Shown here: positions 44,987-54,177 of the stretch, piece after piece
Layout of the letters: each line of letters starts with the position of its first letter
Position numbering within the stretch: the first letter of the stretch is position 1
Source of the DNA: Paenarthrobacter sp. A20
GTDB taxonomy: Bacteria; Actinomycetota; Actinomycetes; Actinomycetales; Micrococcaceae
DNA: 64,000 nucleotides
Direction of reading: 5' to 3'
Assembly: GCF_024168825.1 (NCBI RefSeq)
Contig: NZ_JALJWH010000001.1
Span: 2,914,001-2,978,000 of the forward strand
The notes under the pieces: model-generated
Told to the model about the DNA's origin: nothing
The model's input: the letters and a program-made list of their open reading frames with translations, nothing else
The model's database searches: none
Made by a program: the position numbers and the translations under genes

Positions 44987-46066
44987 ATGGAACTGTTGCC
45001 AACCATCTGGTTCGTGGCCATCGCGGTGCTGTGGACGGGGTATCTCTTCCTGGAGGGCTTTGACCTCGGCGTCGGCATGCTGATGAAACTGTTCGCCCGT
45101 AACAACACCGACCGCCGGGTATTGCTGAACACCATCGGTCCTGTGTGGGACGGCAACGAGGTGTGGCTGCTCACCGCAGCAGGAGCCACCTTCGCGGCCT
45201 TCCCCCTCTGGTACGCCTCACTGTTCTCGGCGCTGTACCTGCCGCTCCTCTGCGTCCTGGCAGCACTGATCTTCCGCGCTGTCGCGTTTGAATACCGCGG
45301 CAAGGTGGACTCGGAACGGTGGCGTAACCGCTGGGACTGGGCCATCGCCGTCGGGTCCTTCGGTGCAGCCTTCGGCATCGGCGCCGCCCTGGCCCTGACC
45401 ACCACGGGCCTTCCCCTGAATGCCAACGGTGACCGCATCGGCGGCCCGATGGCCTGGTTCAGCGGTTACGCGCTCCTGGGCGGCTTCGGTGTGGTGGCGT
45501 TCGCGCTGGTTCACGCCTTGGCCTTCCTTGCCCTCAAGACCGACGGCGAGGTGCGGCACCGTGCCCGCCGATGGTTCGTGCGACTGGCGCCCGTTGCCGT
45601 CCTGCCCATGTTCGGATGGATGGTTTCAGTACAGTTCCTCAGTGGCAAGCCGTGGACCTGGGCCCTGGTGGCGGCCGCAGCAGGGGCCGTCGTCCTGGCA
45701 TGGACGTTGGCCCGGGCCGGGTCCGAAGGGCGGGCGTTCGGTGCGTTCGGTGCCTTCATTGTCTGCGCTACGGCGTCGATCTTCGGGGCAGCGTTCCCGG
45801 TCGTCATTCCTTCCACCCTTGATCCAGCCTTCAACCTGACCATCTCCAACGCCTCGTCGTCGGATTACACACTGGGCCTTATGAGCATCGTTGCAGCCAT
45901 TGGCCTGCCCTTGGTGATTGCGTACCAGTCATGGACGTACTGGGTGTTCCGCCGACGTGTCAGCGCGGCCCATATTCCAGAGGCCCACGGGTTCCTTCCC
46001 GCGATTGCTGCCAAGGTCCTGATCGCCAAGGACAGCCCGTCCGCCAGCAACACAACGGGAGACTAG
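44987..46066 (+). CDS. cydB: Cytochrome bd oxidase subunit II
   Basis: Membrane partner of CydA, 359 residues. The N-terminus LLPTIWFVAIAVLWTGYLFL then EGFDLGVGML is the hallmark of CydB, followed by IGPVWDGNEVWLLTAAGATF and AFPLWYASLFSALYLPLLC. Eight to nine hydrophobic helices are expected over the length. The ATG at 44987 has GCAGAGGA upstream and an 18-nt gap from cydA; cydDC follows after 7 nt. Confidence 0.97.
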   Translation: MELLPTIWFVAIAVLWTGYLFLEGFDLGVGMLMKLFARNNTDRRVLLNTIGPVWDGNEVWLLTAAGATFAAFPLWYASLFSALYLPLLCVLAALIFRAVAFEYRGKVDSERWRNRWDWAIAVGSFGAAFGIGAALALTTTGLPLNANGDRIGGPMAWFSGYALLGGFGVVAFALVHALAFLALKTDGEVRHRARRWFVRLAPVAVLPMFGWMVSVQFLSGKPWTWALVAAAAGAVVLAWTLARAGSEGRAFGAFGAFIVCATASIFGAAFPVVIPSTLDPAFNLTISNASSSDYTLGLMSIVAAIGLPLVIAYQSWTYWVFRRRVSAAHIPEAHGFLPAIAAKVLIAKDSPSASNTTGD

Positions 46067-46073
46067 CCGCCCC

Positions 46074-49000
46074 ATGAAGCCCGTGTTCCCCTCCGGCCCC
46101 GCCACGCGATCAGCGCTCTACGCCCTAGGCCTGCTCTCTGCCCTCAAGGCCTTGTCCCTGGTCCTTATGGCCCAAGCCGTGGCGGGGATGCTGGCAGGAT
46201 TCGCTGCCGGAACCGGAGACTGGGACAGCGGACTCATCTGGGGGGCTGTGGGAGCTGTCCTGAGGTCACTCACGGTGTGGGGCCAGGGCATCGCCTCCCG
46301 GCATGCAGCCCTGGGCGTCAAGGAGGAGCTGCGGGCGCAGCTGTTGAGGCGCTCGCTGGCCGACGGAGGCCCGTCGCCGGTAGCGGGAATGAACGACGGC
46401 GGCCTGGCAATCCTCGCGACGCGGGGCCTGGACGCACTGGACGACTACTACACCCAATACCTTCCCGCCCTGGTGAACTGCGCCACGGTGCCGCTGCTGA
46501 TCGGGGCCAGGATCCTGTTTGCCGACTGGGTCAGCGCCGTGGTGATCGTCCTGACCGTTCCTTTGGTGCCACTGTTCATGGTCCTGATCGGCCGGCACAC
46601 CGAGGACAGCGTCCGCGACGCCCAGACCACCCTCCGCAGGCTCTCCGGCCACATCCTTGAGCTGGCCAAGGGCCTGCCGGTGCTGGTGGGCCTGGGGCGC
46701 GCCAGTGAACAGCGCGCAGCATTGGAAGATATCTCGGAGCAGTACCGAAGCAAGACCATGGGCACCCTCCGGACTGCCTTCCTCTCCGCGCTTGCCCTCG
46801 AACTTATTGCGACGATTTCCGTAGCCGTGGTTGCCGTGTTCATCGGTGTCAGGCTGGTGGCAGGCGACATGGCCCTCGAAGCCGGCCTGCTGGCACTCAT
46901 CCTCGCCCCCGACTGCTACCTGCCACTGCGGGAGCTGGGCACAGCCCACCACGCCAGCGACGACGGCCGGGCAGCCTTGGAAACCACCAACGCCGTGTTG
47001 GAGGTACCGGCCCACCAGCCACTGCAGGCAGGTGGCCCCTCGAGCACAGCCTCGACCGACGTAGTGGTGAGCGGACTGTCGGTGACCTACCGAGGAAGGT
47101 CCGGGGCCGCCGTCGGGCCCCTCAGCTTTACTGCCCCACGGGGCAGCATTACAGCCCTCGACGGCGACAGCGGCACCGGGAAGAGCACCGTCTTGGGCGT
47201 CCTCGCCGGACTCATCGGACCAGGGCCCGACGCTGCCGTCACGGGAACCGTGACAGGATCCGGGGCTGTGGCATGGGTGCCGCAACACCCCGTCATCGCA
47301 GCAGAAACGGTCCAGGAAGAGATGGAGCTGTACCTCGACGGGTACCAAGGCGACGTCACCGAGGCAGTCACACGTGTCCTTCAGAAGGCAAAAGCTGAAC
47401 ACCTGGCAGCCAGGAATCCCGCCGAATTGAGTCCCGGCGAACTGCGCCGGGTTGCCCTTGCCCGGGGCCTGGCAAGGGTGGAAGCCGGGGCCACGGTCCT
47501 GCTGCTGGACGAACCCACGGCACACCTGGACCACTACTCAGCGGGGGCGGTCCGCAACGCCATCGAAACGCTGCGGGGCACCGTCACCGTGATCCTTGTG
47601 GCCCATGATGCCGACACCCGTGCGCTCGCCGAGCACCTGGTGCCCATTGGAAGCAAGCGCCATGAGGCCGGGCCTGAGGTTCCACTGGTGCGCGCCAGGA
47701 ACACCACGGACTCAGCCGCAGCCCGTGATGCAGCTGCTGTGGTCCACCCCGTCATGAACCCCGCCGCAAAGACCAGCAGCCTGAAGGGCCTGCTGGTGAT
47801 ACTGAAGCCCGTGCAGTGGAAGTTCGCAGCAGCTGGCACAGTTGCAGTCCTGGCCGCCCTGTTCGCCGTGGCGTTGTCCGGTTTGTCCGGCTGGCTGATC
47901 ATCAGGGCAAGCGAACAACCTCCCATCCTTTACCTGCTCGGCGCAATCGTGGGCGTCAGGTTCTTTGGCATCGGCAGGGCCGTGCTGCGCTATTGCGAGC
48001 GGCTCCTCACCCATGACGCCGTGTTCGCCGCCATGACCCATCTCCGCGGAGCACTGTGGGCAACGCTGAGCCGCAGGGCACTGTCCCTGAGGCGCCTCCT
48101 CCACGGCGGCAACGTGCTGGGCTCGGTCGTCGATGACGTCGACACCCTCCGGGACCTCCTACCGCGGGTAGTGCTTCCCCCAGTGACCGCAGTGGGCGTC
48201 GGCGGAGCAGCGATCGCAGCCACCGCCATCATTCTGCCCGCAGCGCTTCCCGCCGTGGTGGTGGCGTCAGTGGTGGGCCTTGCCCTTGCCCCGCTCCTTG
48301 CCGTCCTGGCTGACAGGAACGCGGCCAGGGCCGAACAGCAAATGCGCTCCGCGGTACTTCGTGGCGTTGCTGCAGCATTGGATGCCCGGGCCGAACTGAC
48401 GGCCAACAGTGTGGCCGGGCCGCTCCTCAAGGACCTGCGCACCAAGGATCGGGCAGCCACACTCTCCGCCCAACGCTCGGCATGGGCTGAAGGCCTCGGC
48501 CAATCGGTGATCGTCCTGGCTTGCTCATTGGGAGCCCTGTGGGCAGGTGCCCTCAGCGCTCCCTCGGTTGCCAACGGTTCGGTTGCCACCGAACTCGTGG
48601 CAGTGGTCGTCCTGATGCAGCTCGCCTTGGTGGACGCCTTCGGCGGTATTGTCTCGGCCGTACGACAAGCCCCGGCGCTCGCAGCTGTCCTCGGGAGGGT
48701 GGCAGAATCAGGTGCGCTGGATGCTCCTGCCGCAGTTGACCGTGCCGAAACGCCCGACGGCGGCCCGCAGCCGCTCCCGGATCGCGATGGCAAAGTGGGA
48801 CTTGAGTTGAACGACGCGGCGGCCGCCTGGCCCGGGGGTCCGAACGCCTTCGCCGGCCTCACGGCCGAAGCCGGGCCGGGCCGCTGGCTTGCAGTGACCG
48901 GACCCTCGGGCGCGGGAAAGACCACGCTACTGTCCGTACTGCTGGGCTTCCTGCCCCTTGCGCAAGGAAGTGCCAAGTTGACAGGCGCGGCGGCATGGTG

Positions 49001-49466
49001 CCCCCAGGAGGCGTACCTTTTCGACTCCACTATCCGGGGAAACCTCTTGCTGAGCCGCCCGGCCGGAGCGAAACCCAGTGAGGATGACATGCGCAAGGCC
49101 CTGGCCGACGTCGGACTCGACGGGGTGGTGGCCGCATTGCCAGGTGGGCTGGACGCCCGCATCGGCCCTGGCGGCTCCTTCCTCAGCGGCGGCGAACGGC
49201 AGCGGCTGGCGATGGCCAGGACGCTCTTGACCGGAGCCTCCGTCTTGTTGCTCGATGAGCCCACCGCGCACCTGGATGCCGGTTCGGCACGGGAAATGAT
49301 GGCCATCCTCCGCAAAGGGCTCAAGGACGTCACTGTAGTCCTGGTGACGCATAACCCCGAAGACATCGATCCGGCAGACGCGCGACTTGAGCTGCCTGCA
49401 GCACGGCCCGCTGCTTACCCAGCCGTGGGCGCGCCGGAGCTGGTGGGAAGGCCTACCCCTCAGTAG
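46074..49466 (+). CDS. cydDC: Fused CydD-CydC ABC exporter
   Basis: An 1130-residue fusion of the two half-transporters that export thiols (glutathione/cysteine in other bacteria) and are needed for cytochrome bd assembly. The CydD half has a membrane domain, Walker A ALDGDSGTGKSTVLG near residue 363, signature LSPGELRRVALARG, and Walker B VLLLDEPTAHLD. The CydC half begins near residue 570 (VLAALFAVALSGLSGWLIIR), with Walker A GPSGAGKTTLLSVL near 945, signature LSGGERQRLAMAR and Walker B LLLDEPTAHLD. The CydD signature has Pro-Gly in place of the usual Gly-Gly. Fused forms are frequent in actinobacteria. Confidence 0.95.
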   Translation: MKPVFPSGPATRSALYALGLLSALKALSLVLMAQAVAGMLAGFAAGTGDWDSGLIWGAVGAVLRSLTVWGQGIASRHAALGVKEELRAQLLRRSLADGGPSPVAGMNDGGLAILATRGLDALDDYYTQYLPALVNCATVPLLIGARILFADWVSAVVIVLTVPLVPLFMVLIGRHTEDSVRDAQTTLRRLSGHILELAKGLPVLVGLGRASEQRAALEDISEQYRSKTMGTLRTAFLSALALELIATISVAVVAVFIGVRLVAGDMALEAGLLALILAPDCYLPLRELGTAHHASDDGRAALETTNAVLEVPAHQPLQAGGPSSTASTDVVVSGLSVTYRGRSGAAVGPLSFTAPRGSITALDGDSGTGKSTVLGVLAGLIGPGPDAAVTGTVTGSGAVAWVPQHPVIAAETVQEEMELYLDGYQGDVTEAVTRVLQKAKAEHLAARNPAELSPGELRRVALARGLARVEAGATVLLLDEPTAHLDHYSAGAVRNAIETLRGTVTVILVAHDADTRALAEHLVPIGSKRHEAGPEVPLVRARNTTDSAAARDAAAVVHPVMNPAAKTSSLKGLLVILKPVQWKFAAAGTVAVLAALFAVALSGLSGWLIIRASEQPPILYLLGAIVGVRFFGIGRAVLRYCERLLTHDAVFAAMTHLRGALWATLSRRALSLRRLLHGGNVLGSVVDDVDTLRDLLPRVVLPPVTAVGVGGAAIAATAIILPAALPAVVVASVVGLALAPLLAVLADRNAARAEQQMRSAVLRGVAAALDARAELTANSVAGPLLKDLRTKDRAATLSAQRSAWAEGLGQSVIVLACSLGALWAGALSAPSVANGSVATELVAVVVLMQLALVDAFGGIVSAVRQAPALAAVLGRVAESGALDAPAAVDRAETPDGGPQPLPDRDGKVGLELNDAAAAWPGGPNAFAGLTAEAGPGRWLAVTGPSGAGKTTLLSVLLGFLPLAQGSAKLTGAAAWCPQEAYLFDSTIRGNLLLSRPAGAKPSEDDMRKALADVGLDGVVAALPGGLDARIGPGGSFLSGGERQRLAMARTLLTGASVLLLDEPTAHLDAGSAREMMAILRKGLKDVTVVLVTHNPEDIDPADARLELPAARPAAYPAVGAPELVGRPTPQ

Positions 49467-49469
49467 CCT
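49464..49469 (+). promoter_or_regulatory. -10 box (TAGCCT) overlapping the cydDC stop
   Basis: TAGCCT-n6-ATG(49476). The first three bases are the cydDC stop codon, so the downstream GNAT gene could have its own leaderless transcript. Confidence 0.45.
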
Positions 49470-49475
49470 GTTGGC

Positions 49476-50486
49476 ATGTCTTTCGAAGCCCCAAGCCAAG
49501 CCTTGCCTGACGCCGACGCCACCGGACTGCAGTGGCGGCCAGCCACCATGGAAGACCTCGACAACTGGGCCGGACTGATTGCCCGGACTGCCGCCGTCGA
49601 ACATCCTGCGTGGTACGAAAAGCGCGGCGACCTGATCCACATCCTGGAATCCAGTAAGAATCCGCCCCGGACGAGCACGCTGCTGGGCCTGGACTCCGGG
49701 GAAACTGCACGTGCTTACGGGCGGATCTCCAAAAACCCCAGGGGCGACAAAGCCACGGGCATGGCGTGTGTCGATCCCGAATGGCAACAACGCGGAATCG
49801 GCTCCGCTGTCCTGGTGTGGCAGGAAGAGCAGGTCCGCAGGCGGTTCCAGGCCGACCAGGCAGCCGGGCACACCACCGCCCCACCCCGGCTCCGCATCCA
49901 AACTGAAGAGCAGCACGATCACCAGGCCACGCTCTTGTTGGGTCACGGCTACGGTACGGTGCGCTGGTTCAATGAGATGCACCGACCCTTGTCGGCAGGT
50001 CTGCCGGAAGTCCCGCTGGGTGCAGGGCTGGAACTGAGGACCCTGGATCCCACGCTCTTCGAGCCGGTACGCCAAGCGCACAACGATGCTTTCCGGGACC
50101 ACTGGGGGAGCGAGCCCAGGGACGAAGAATCGTGGCGCTTCACCATCGAGGAGCCCACAGCGCGGCACGATCTCAGCGCGGTGGTTCTCGACTCCGCTAC
50201 GGGGGAGGTGGCCGGGTACCAGCTGACCAGCTTCGACCCCCATTCGGCATCCGATCGCGGATTCAAGGAGGGCTACACCGAACTCCTGGGTGTGCGGCGC
50301 GCCTTCCGCGGCCGTCGCATAGCCCAAGCACTGCTGGCCGACGCCATGCGAAGGTACATCGACGCCGGAATGGACGTAGCGTCACTGGATGTGGACTCCG
50401 CCAACCCCACCGGGGCACTGGAACTCTACCTCGGCATGGGCTATATGCCGGTGAACCGCAGCATGACGTGGGAGAAGATGCTCTAG
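49476..50486 (+). CDS. Tandem GNAT-domain acetyltransferase
   Basis: A 336-residue protein with two GNAT domains in series. The first has VDPEWQQRGIGSAVLVWQEE near residue 90-110. The second has LLGVRRAFRGRRIAQALLAD near residue 270-289 and SANPTGALELYLGMGYMPVN at the C-terminus. The architecture resembles mycothiol synthase (MshD), but the residues are not convincing enough to name it. It starts 9 nt after cydDC, possibly from its own -10 box. Confidence 0.85.
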   Translation: MSFEAPSQALPDADATGLQWRPATMEDLDNWAGLIARTAAVEHPAWYEKRGDLIHILESSKNPPRTSTLLGLDSGETARAYGRISKNPRGDKATGMACVDPEWQQRGIGSAVLVWQEEQVRRRFQADQAAGHTTAPPRLRIQTEEQHDHQATLLLGHGYGTVRWFNEMHRPLSAGLPEVPLGAGLELRTLDPTLFEPVRQAHNDAFRDHWGSEPRDEESWRFTIEEPTARHDLSAVVLDSATGEVAGYQLTSFDPHSASDRGFKEGYTELLGVRRAFRGRRIAQALLADAMRRYIDAGMDVASLDVDSANPTGALELYLGMGYMPVNRSMTWEKML

Positions 50487-50495
50487 CCGGGATTC

Positions 50496-51014
50496 CTAGC
50501 CATCCACGTCATGAAGATGGTGGACAACATCGTGAAGGAAGTACTGCGAGAACGTCAGCACAGTGAACGAAGACCCGTTGCTCCGCGTTCCGGAGCGCTG
50601 CCAATCATCCTCCACCACGCGGGCGAACGACTCGGCGATTTCCTGGCCCTCGGCCTCCAGCTGGTCGGCCACGGTCCGGGGATCTGCCGAACCGTATTCT
50701 CCGTCGATGGCGGCCTGGTCCTGGTCCCAATTGGCAAACCGGGCGTCGTCCTCGGTCAGCATCAGGTTCAAACGTTGGTCAAACAAGCTGAAGACATCAC
50801 GGACGTGGCAGGCGTACTCCAGGTTGGACCACGTGTGGTCATTGGGCCGCACAGCTGCATCCTCGCGGCGGAGGACAGCCCTCCACCGTGGAAGCATGTT
50901 CAAGACCGTGCCCGGCACCGTGGAAGGAGTCACCGTGGCAGGGTCGAACCCGCACTCGGGGCAGGGTTCGGACAGTACCCAGGTCCAGTCTTTTTCATCA
51001 GGGATGATCGGCAT
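50496..51014 (-). CDS. DinB-family protein
   Basis: A 172-residue four-helix DinB/YfiT-like protein. WSNLEYACHVRDVFSLFDQR supplies the His and Asp pair of the metal site, and FSQYFLHDVVHHLHDVDG the C-terminal His ligands. The N-terminus contains CPECGFDPATV, an odd Cys-rich start found in actinobacterial members. DinB-fold thiol transferases use mycothiol or bacillithiol, but no substrate can be read. TAGACT lies 6 nt from its ATG on the minus strand, so it appears leaderless. It is convergent with the GNAT gene. Confidence 0.9.
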   Translation of the reverse strand: MPIIPDEKDWTWVLSEPCPECGFDPATVTPSTVPGTVLNMLPRWRAVLRREDAAVRPNDHTWSNLEYACHVRDVFSLFDQRLNLMLTEDDARFANWDQDQAAIDGEYGSADPRTVADQLEAEGQEIAESFARVVEDDWQRSGTRSNGSSFTVLTFSQYFLHDVVHHLHDVDG

Positions 51015-51020
51015 GCGGCC

Positions 51021-51026
51021 AGTCTA
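51021..51026 (-). promoter_or_regulatory. -10 box for leaderless DinB gene
   Basis: Minus-strand TAGACT-n6-ATG, the same sequence as in front of the VOC gene at 26933. Confidence 0.5.
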
Positions 51027-51144
51027 AGCCGATCCGCCCCGGACCCCTTTGCAGACGATGAAATATGGTGTCGTTTTCCAATTACTTACCTGCCCGCCCA
51101 AGAGTAAAGTTCGTTCCGGGGGGAGAGCCGGAAAAGAGAAGAAC

Positions 51145-51528
51145 ATGCTCAAGGATCAGCAGGTTGGTGCCGTCCTACCGGCACAGGACATCGCCCGGGC
51201 CCGCGCGTACTACAGCGAGAAACTCGGACTCGAACCCGAAAATCCGGACGCCGACGACAACCTCCAATACAGGTGCGGCGATGGAACGGGATTCTTCGTG
51301 TACCAGACCCCCAACGCCGGGTCGGCGAAGAACACCCAGATGGGTTGGATGGTCAGCGATGTCAAGGCCGCAGTGGAGGAGCTCCGCGGCAAGGGAGTCA
51401 CGTTTGAAGACTACGACTTCCCTGGATTGAAGACCGAGGACGGGGTCGCCACGATGCCTGACGGCAGCGCTGCAGCATGGTTCCTGGACAGCGAGGGAAA
51501 CATTCTGAGCCTCAACCACAACGGCTAG
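51145..51528 (+). CDS. VOC-family glyoxalase-like protein
   Basis: A 127-residue protein with the bleomycin-resistance/glyoxalase fold. Opening: VGAVLPAQDIARARAYYSEK, then LGLEP; the second strand YRCGDGTGFFVYQTPNAG, WMVSDVKAAVEELRGKGVTF and WFLDSEGNILSLNHNG close the repeat. Ligand residues include the Glu in the last strand. Substrate unknown. The ATG at 51145 is preceded by AGAGAAGA; upstream sequence shows no conservation signal. Confidence 0.88.
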   Translation: MLKDQQVGAVLPAQDIARARAYYSEKLGLEPENPDADDNLQYRCGDGTGFFVYQTPNAGSAKNTQMGWMVSDVKAAVEELRGKGVTFEDYDFPGLKTEDGVATMPDGSAAAWFLDSEGNILSLNHNG

Positions 51529-51561
51529 CCCATGCGGTGGCCCGCAGGCCACGGCAACAGT

Positions 51562-51590
51562 AAAGGCCGGAGTGTCCAACCCCGGCCTTT
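51562..51590. terminator. Bidirectional terminator between VOC and parC genes
   Basis: The arms AAAGGCCGG and CCGGCCTTT flank an 11-nt loop, with outer CGGCA/TGCCG reinforcement, between convergent genes. Confidence 0.8.
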
Positions 51591-51605
51591 GCCGTGCACT
51601 GCTGA

Positions 51606-54122
51606 TTACCCGGCGGTCTCTGTCCACGCCATGCTCGGGCCAATCGCCTCTACCGGCTGTGACAACGGCACGCCCGAGCCATCCCGACGGCCGTGCTCGT
51701 GCGGAAGCGCCCTGGCAACCCCGGCCGCGGATGATGCTTTGGCGGGTCCGTGCCCGGCCCATGCCATCAGCAATGTGTCCTCGCCCTTCAGGAAGCGGTG
51801 CACCCTCACTCCACCGGTGGCCCGCCCCTTGGCTGGGTACTCGTCGAAGGCTGTGACCTTTGCGGTTCCTGGTGCCGTGCCGGGCAGGGCGCCATTGGTG
51901 CCGGCAATGGTCACCACGACGGCGGCAGGATCGTTGGCGCGCACGGTACCGAAGTGGATCACATCATCGCCGGCGGCCAGCTTGATGCCGGCCATGCCAC
52001 CCGCCGTGCGGCCCTGCGGCCGGACGTTGGAGGCGCTGAACCGGAGCAATTGCGCCTGCCTTGTCACGAAGACGAGATCGACGTCGTCCTCTTGTGCCGG
52101 TTCAACGGCGAGGACTGAATCCTTGTCCTTCAGGGCGATGATTTCCCAGTCCTCGCGGTTCAGCGGGTAGTCCGGCTGCACACGTTTCACGACGCCCTGG
52201 ACCGTGCCAATGGCCAGGATTGCATCCAGGGGAACGAACGCCACCAGGGTTTCACCCTTGACCAGCGTGATGAAGTCCTTCGCCGGCACGCCCCCGGCGA
52301 GGTTCGGCAGGCCGGAGACCGGCGGGAGGGTGGGCATGTCCATCACCTGCAGGCGCAGCATGCGGCCCTGGGAAGTGACGGCACCGATCTCGCCGCGGGC
52401 AGTGGTTTTAACGACCGACCGGAAGACATCATGCTTGGCCCGCGGCCCTGCTTCGGCCAAGGGTTCCTGGTTGGACGTCCTGGCGATCTGGCCGGAAACG
52501 CTGAGCAGTGCCCAGCAGGGGTCGTCCGGAATTTCAAGGGGCAGCGCGGCGGCCTTGCCTTTGGGACCAGGGGTGGCTGCCGCGAGGGCCGCAGCCACCG
52601 TGGGGGAGACCGCTTCGGATTCAAGGAGCACCGTGCGGCGGGGCGTGCCGTACTTCTCGGCGATAACGGCCAGCTCACCGGATACAAGATCGCGAAGCAG
52701 CTCATCCGAAGCAAGGATGGCTTCGAGCGCTTCGATTTCACGGCGAAGCTCGTCCTGCTCCTTCTCCAGTTCAAGGCGGGAGTATTTGGTCAGCTGCCGC
52801 AGCCGCAGTTCCAGGATGTAGTTGGCCTGGATCTCGGTGAGGTCGTAAATGGACATCAGCCGCTCACGCGCTGCCGAGGCTTCATCGGAGGACCGGATGA
52901 TCTGGATGACCTCGTCGATGTCCACGATCGCGATCAGCAGGCCCTCCACCAGGTGGAGGCGGTCCTTTTTCTTGCCCAGGCGGAAGGAGGTACGCCGGCG
53001 CACAACGTTCAGGCGGTGTTCGACGTACACCTGCAGCAACTGCAGGAGGCCCAGCGTCTGCGGCTGGCCGTCCACCAACGTCACGTTGTTGATCCCGAAG
53101 GAGTCTTCCATGGGCGAGTACCGGTACAGCTGCTGGAGGACGGCGTTGGGGTTGAAGCCGTTCTTGAGCTCAATGACCAAGCGAAGGCCGTGGTTGCGGT
53201 CCGTCAGGTCAACCACATCGCTGATGCCGGTCAGCTTCTTGGCGTTGACGGCGTCCTTGATCTTCTCGATGACCTTTTCCGGGCCTACCATGTAGGGGAG
53301 CTCGGTGACAACCAGGCCCGTGCGTCGGGCGGAAAGCTGTTCCACCTCCACCTTGGCGCGGGTCTTGAAGGAACCGCGGCCGGTGGCATAGGCGTCGCGG
53401 ATTCCGTCCAGGCCCACTATGCGGCCGCCAGTGGGGAGGTCGGGCCCCGGGACGAACCTCATGATGTCTTCAAGGGTGGCTTCAGGGTTGGCAATCAAAT
53501 GGCGGGCGGCGGCGATGACCTCAACGAGGTTGTGCGGCGCCATGTTGGTGGCCATGCCCACCGCGATGCCGGTGGTGCCGTTCACCAGCAAGTTGGGGAA
53601 TGCGGCCGGGAGAACGTCAGGCTGGGTCAGCTGGTTGTCGTAGTTGGGGACGAAGTCCACTACGTCTTCGTCGAGATGGTCCGTCATTGTCAGCGCAGCG
53701 GCCGCCAGGCGCGCCTCGGTATAACGCGGTGCTGCCGGGCCGTCGTCGAGCGAGCCGAAGTTGCCGTGTCCGTCGATCAGCGGCAGGCGCAGGGAGAAGT
53801 CCTGTGCCATGCGCACCATGGCGTCATAGATCGCGGCGTCTCCGTGCGGGTGGAGCTTACCCATGACCTCGCCCACGACGCGGGCACTCTTGACGTGTCC
53901 ACGGTCAGGGCGCAGCCCCATGTCGGCCATCATGTACAGGATGCGCCGTTGGACAGGCTTCAGTCCGTCGCGTGCGTCCGGGAGGGCACGCGAATAGATC
54001 ACTGAGTAGGCGTACTCCAGGAAGGAGCCTTCCATCTCGGAAGTGACGTCAATATCGACGATGTTCTCGGTGAAATCGCCGAGGGGCTCGGCTTTGCGTG
54101 CGGAAGATTGGCTGCGGGCCAT
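51606..54122 (-). CDS. parC: DNA topoisomerase IV subunit A (GyrA/ParC family)
   Basis: DNA-cleaving subunit partner of ParE; 838 residues. Catalytic Tyr134 is in APRYTEARL. The quinolone-contact region reads [20 protein letters not shown], with Ala96 where sensitive E. coli GyrA has Ser83 and Asp100 at the Asp87 position. The C-terminal beta-pinwheel repeats ([19 protein letters not shown]) lack a clear gyrase box QRRGGKG, favouring topoisomerase IV over gyrase. No strong ribosome site is seen. It is divergent from the GNAT/acyl-CoA synthetase gene. Confidence 0.92.
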   Translation of the reverse strand: MARSQSSARKAEPLGDFTENIVDIDVTSEMEGSFLEYAYSVIYSRALPDARDGLKPVQRRILYMMADMGLRPDRGHVKSARVVGEVMGKLHPHGDAAIYDAMVRMAQDFSLRLPLIDGHGNFGSLDDGPAAPRYTEARLAAAALTMTDHLDEDVVDFVPNYDNQLTQPDVLPAAFPNLLVNGTTGIAVGMATNMAPHNLVEVIAAARHLIANPEATLEDIMRFVPGPDLPTGGRIVGLDGIRDAYATGRGSFKTRAKVEVEQLSARRTGLVVTELPYMVGPEKVIEKIKDAVNAKKLTGISDVVDLTDRNHGLRLVIELKNGFNPNAVLQQLYRYSPMEDSFGINNVTLVDGQPQTLGLLQLLQVYVEHRLNVVRRRTSFRLGKKKDRLHLVEGLLIAIVDIDEVIQIIRSSDEASAARERLMSIYDLTEIQANYILELRLRQLTKYSRLELEKEQDELRREIEALEAILASDELLRDLVSGELAVIAEKYGTPRRTVLLESEAVSPTVAAALAAATPGPKGKAAALPLEIPDDPCWALLSVSGQIARTSNQEPLAEAGPRAKHDVFRSVVKTTARGEIGAVTSQGRMLRLQVMDMPTLPPVSGLPNLAGGVPAKDFITLVKGETLVAFVPLDAILAIGTVQGVVKRVQPDYPLNREDWEIIALKDKDSVLAVEPAQEDDVDLVFVTRQAQLLRFSASNVRPQGRTAGGMAGIKLAAGDDVIHFGTVRANDPAAVVVTIAGTNGALPGTAPGTAKVTAFDEYPAKGRATGGVRVHRFLKGEDTLLMAWAGHGPAKASSAAGVARALPHEHGRRDGSGVPLSQPVEAIGPSMAWTETAG

Positions 54123-54165
54123 GGGGTCGGTGAATCCTTGAAAGTCGTACTGCGGATGTTTTAGC

Positions 54166-54171
54166 TAGGCT
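54166..54171 (+). promoter_or_regulatory. -10 box for leaderless Pat-like gene
   Basis: TAGGCT-n6-ATG (54178); no Shine-Dalgarno. Confidence 0.5.
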
Positions 54172-54177
54172 AAGCCT

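Noticed and set aside
46266..47534. 422-codon ORF antisense to cydDC
   Set aside because: cydDC carries two complete ABC motif sets; this frame is a shadow.
52431..54005. 524-codon ORF antisense to parC
   Set aside because: parC is intact on the minus strand, including the catalytic Tyr.
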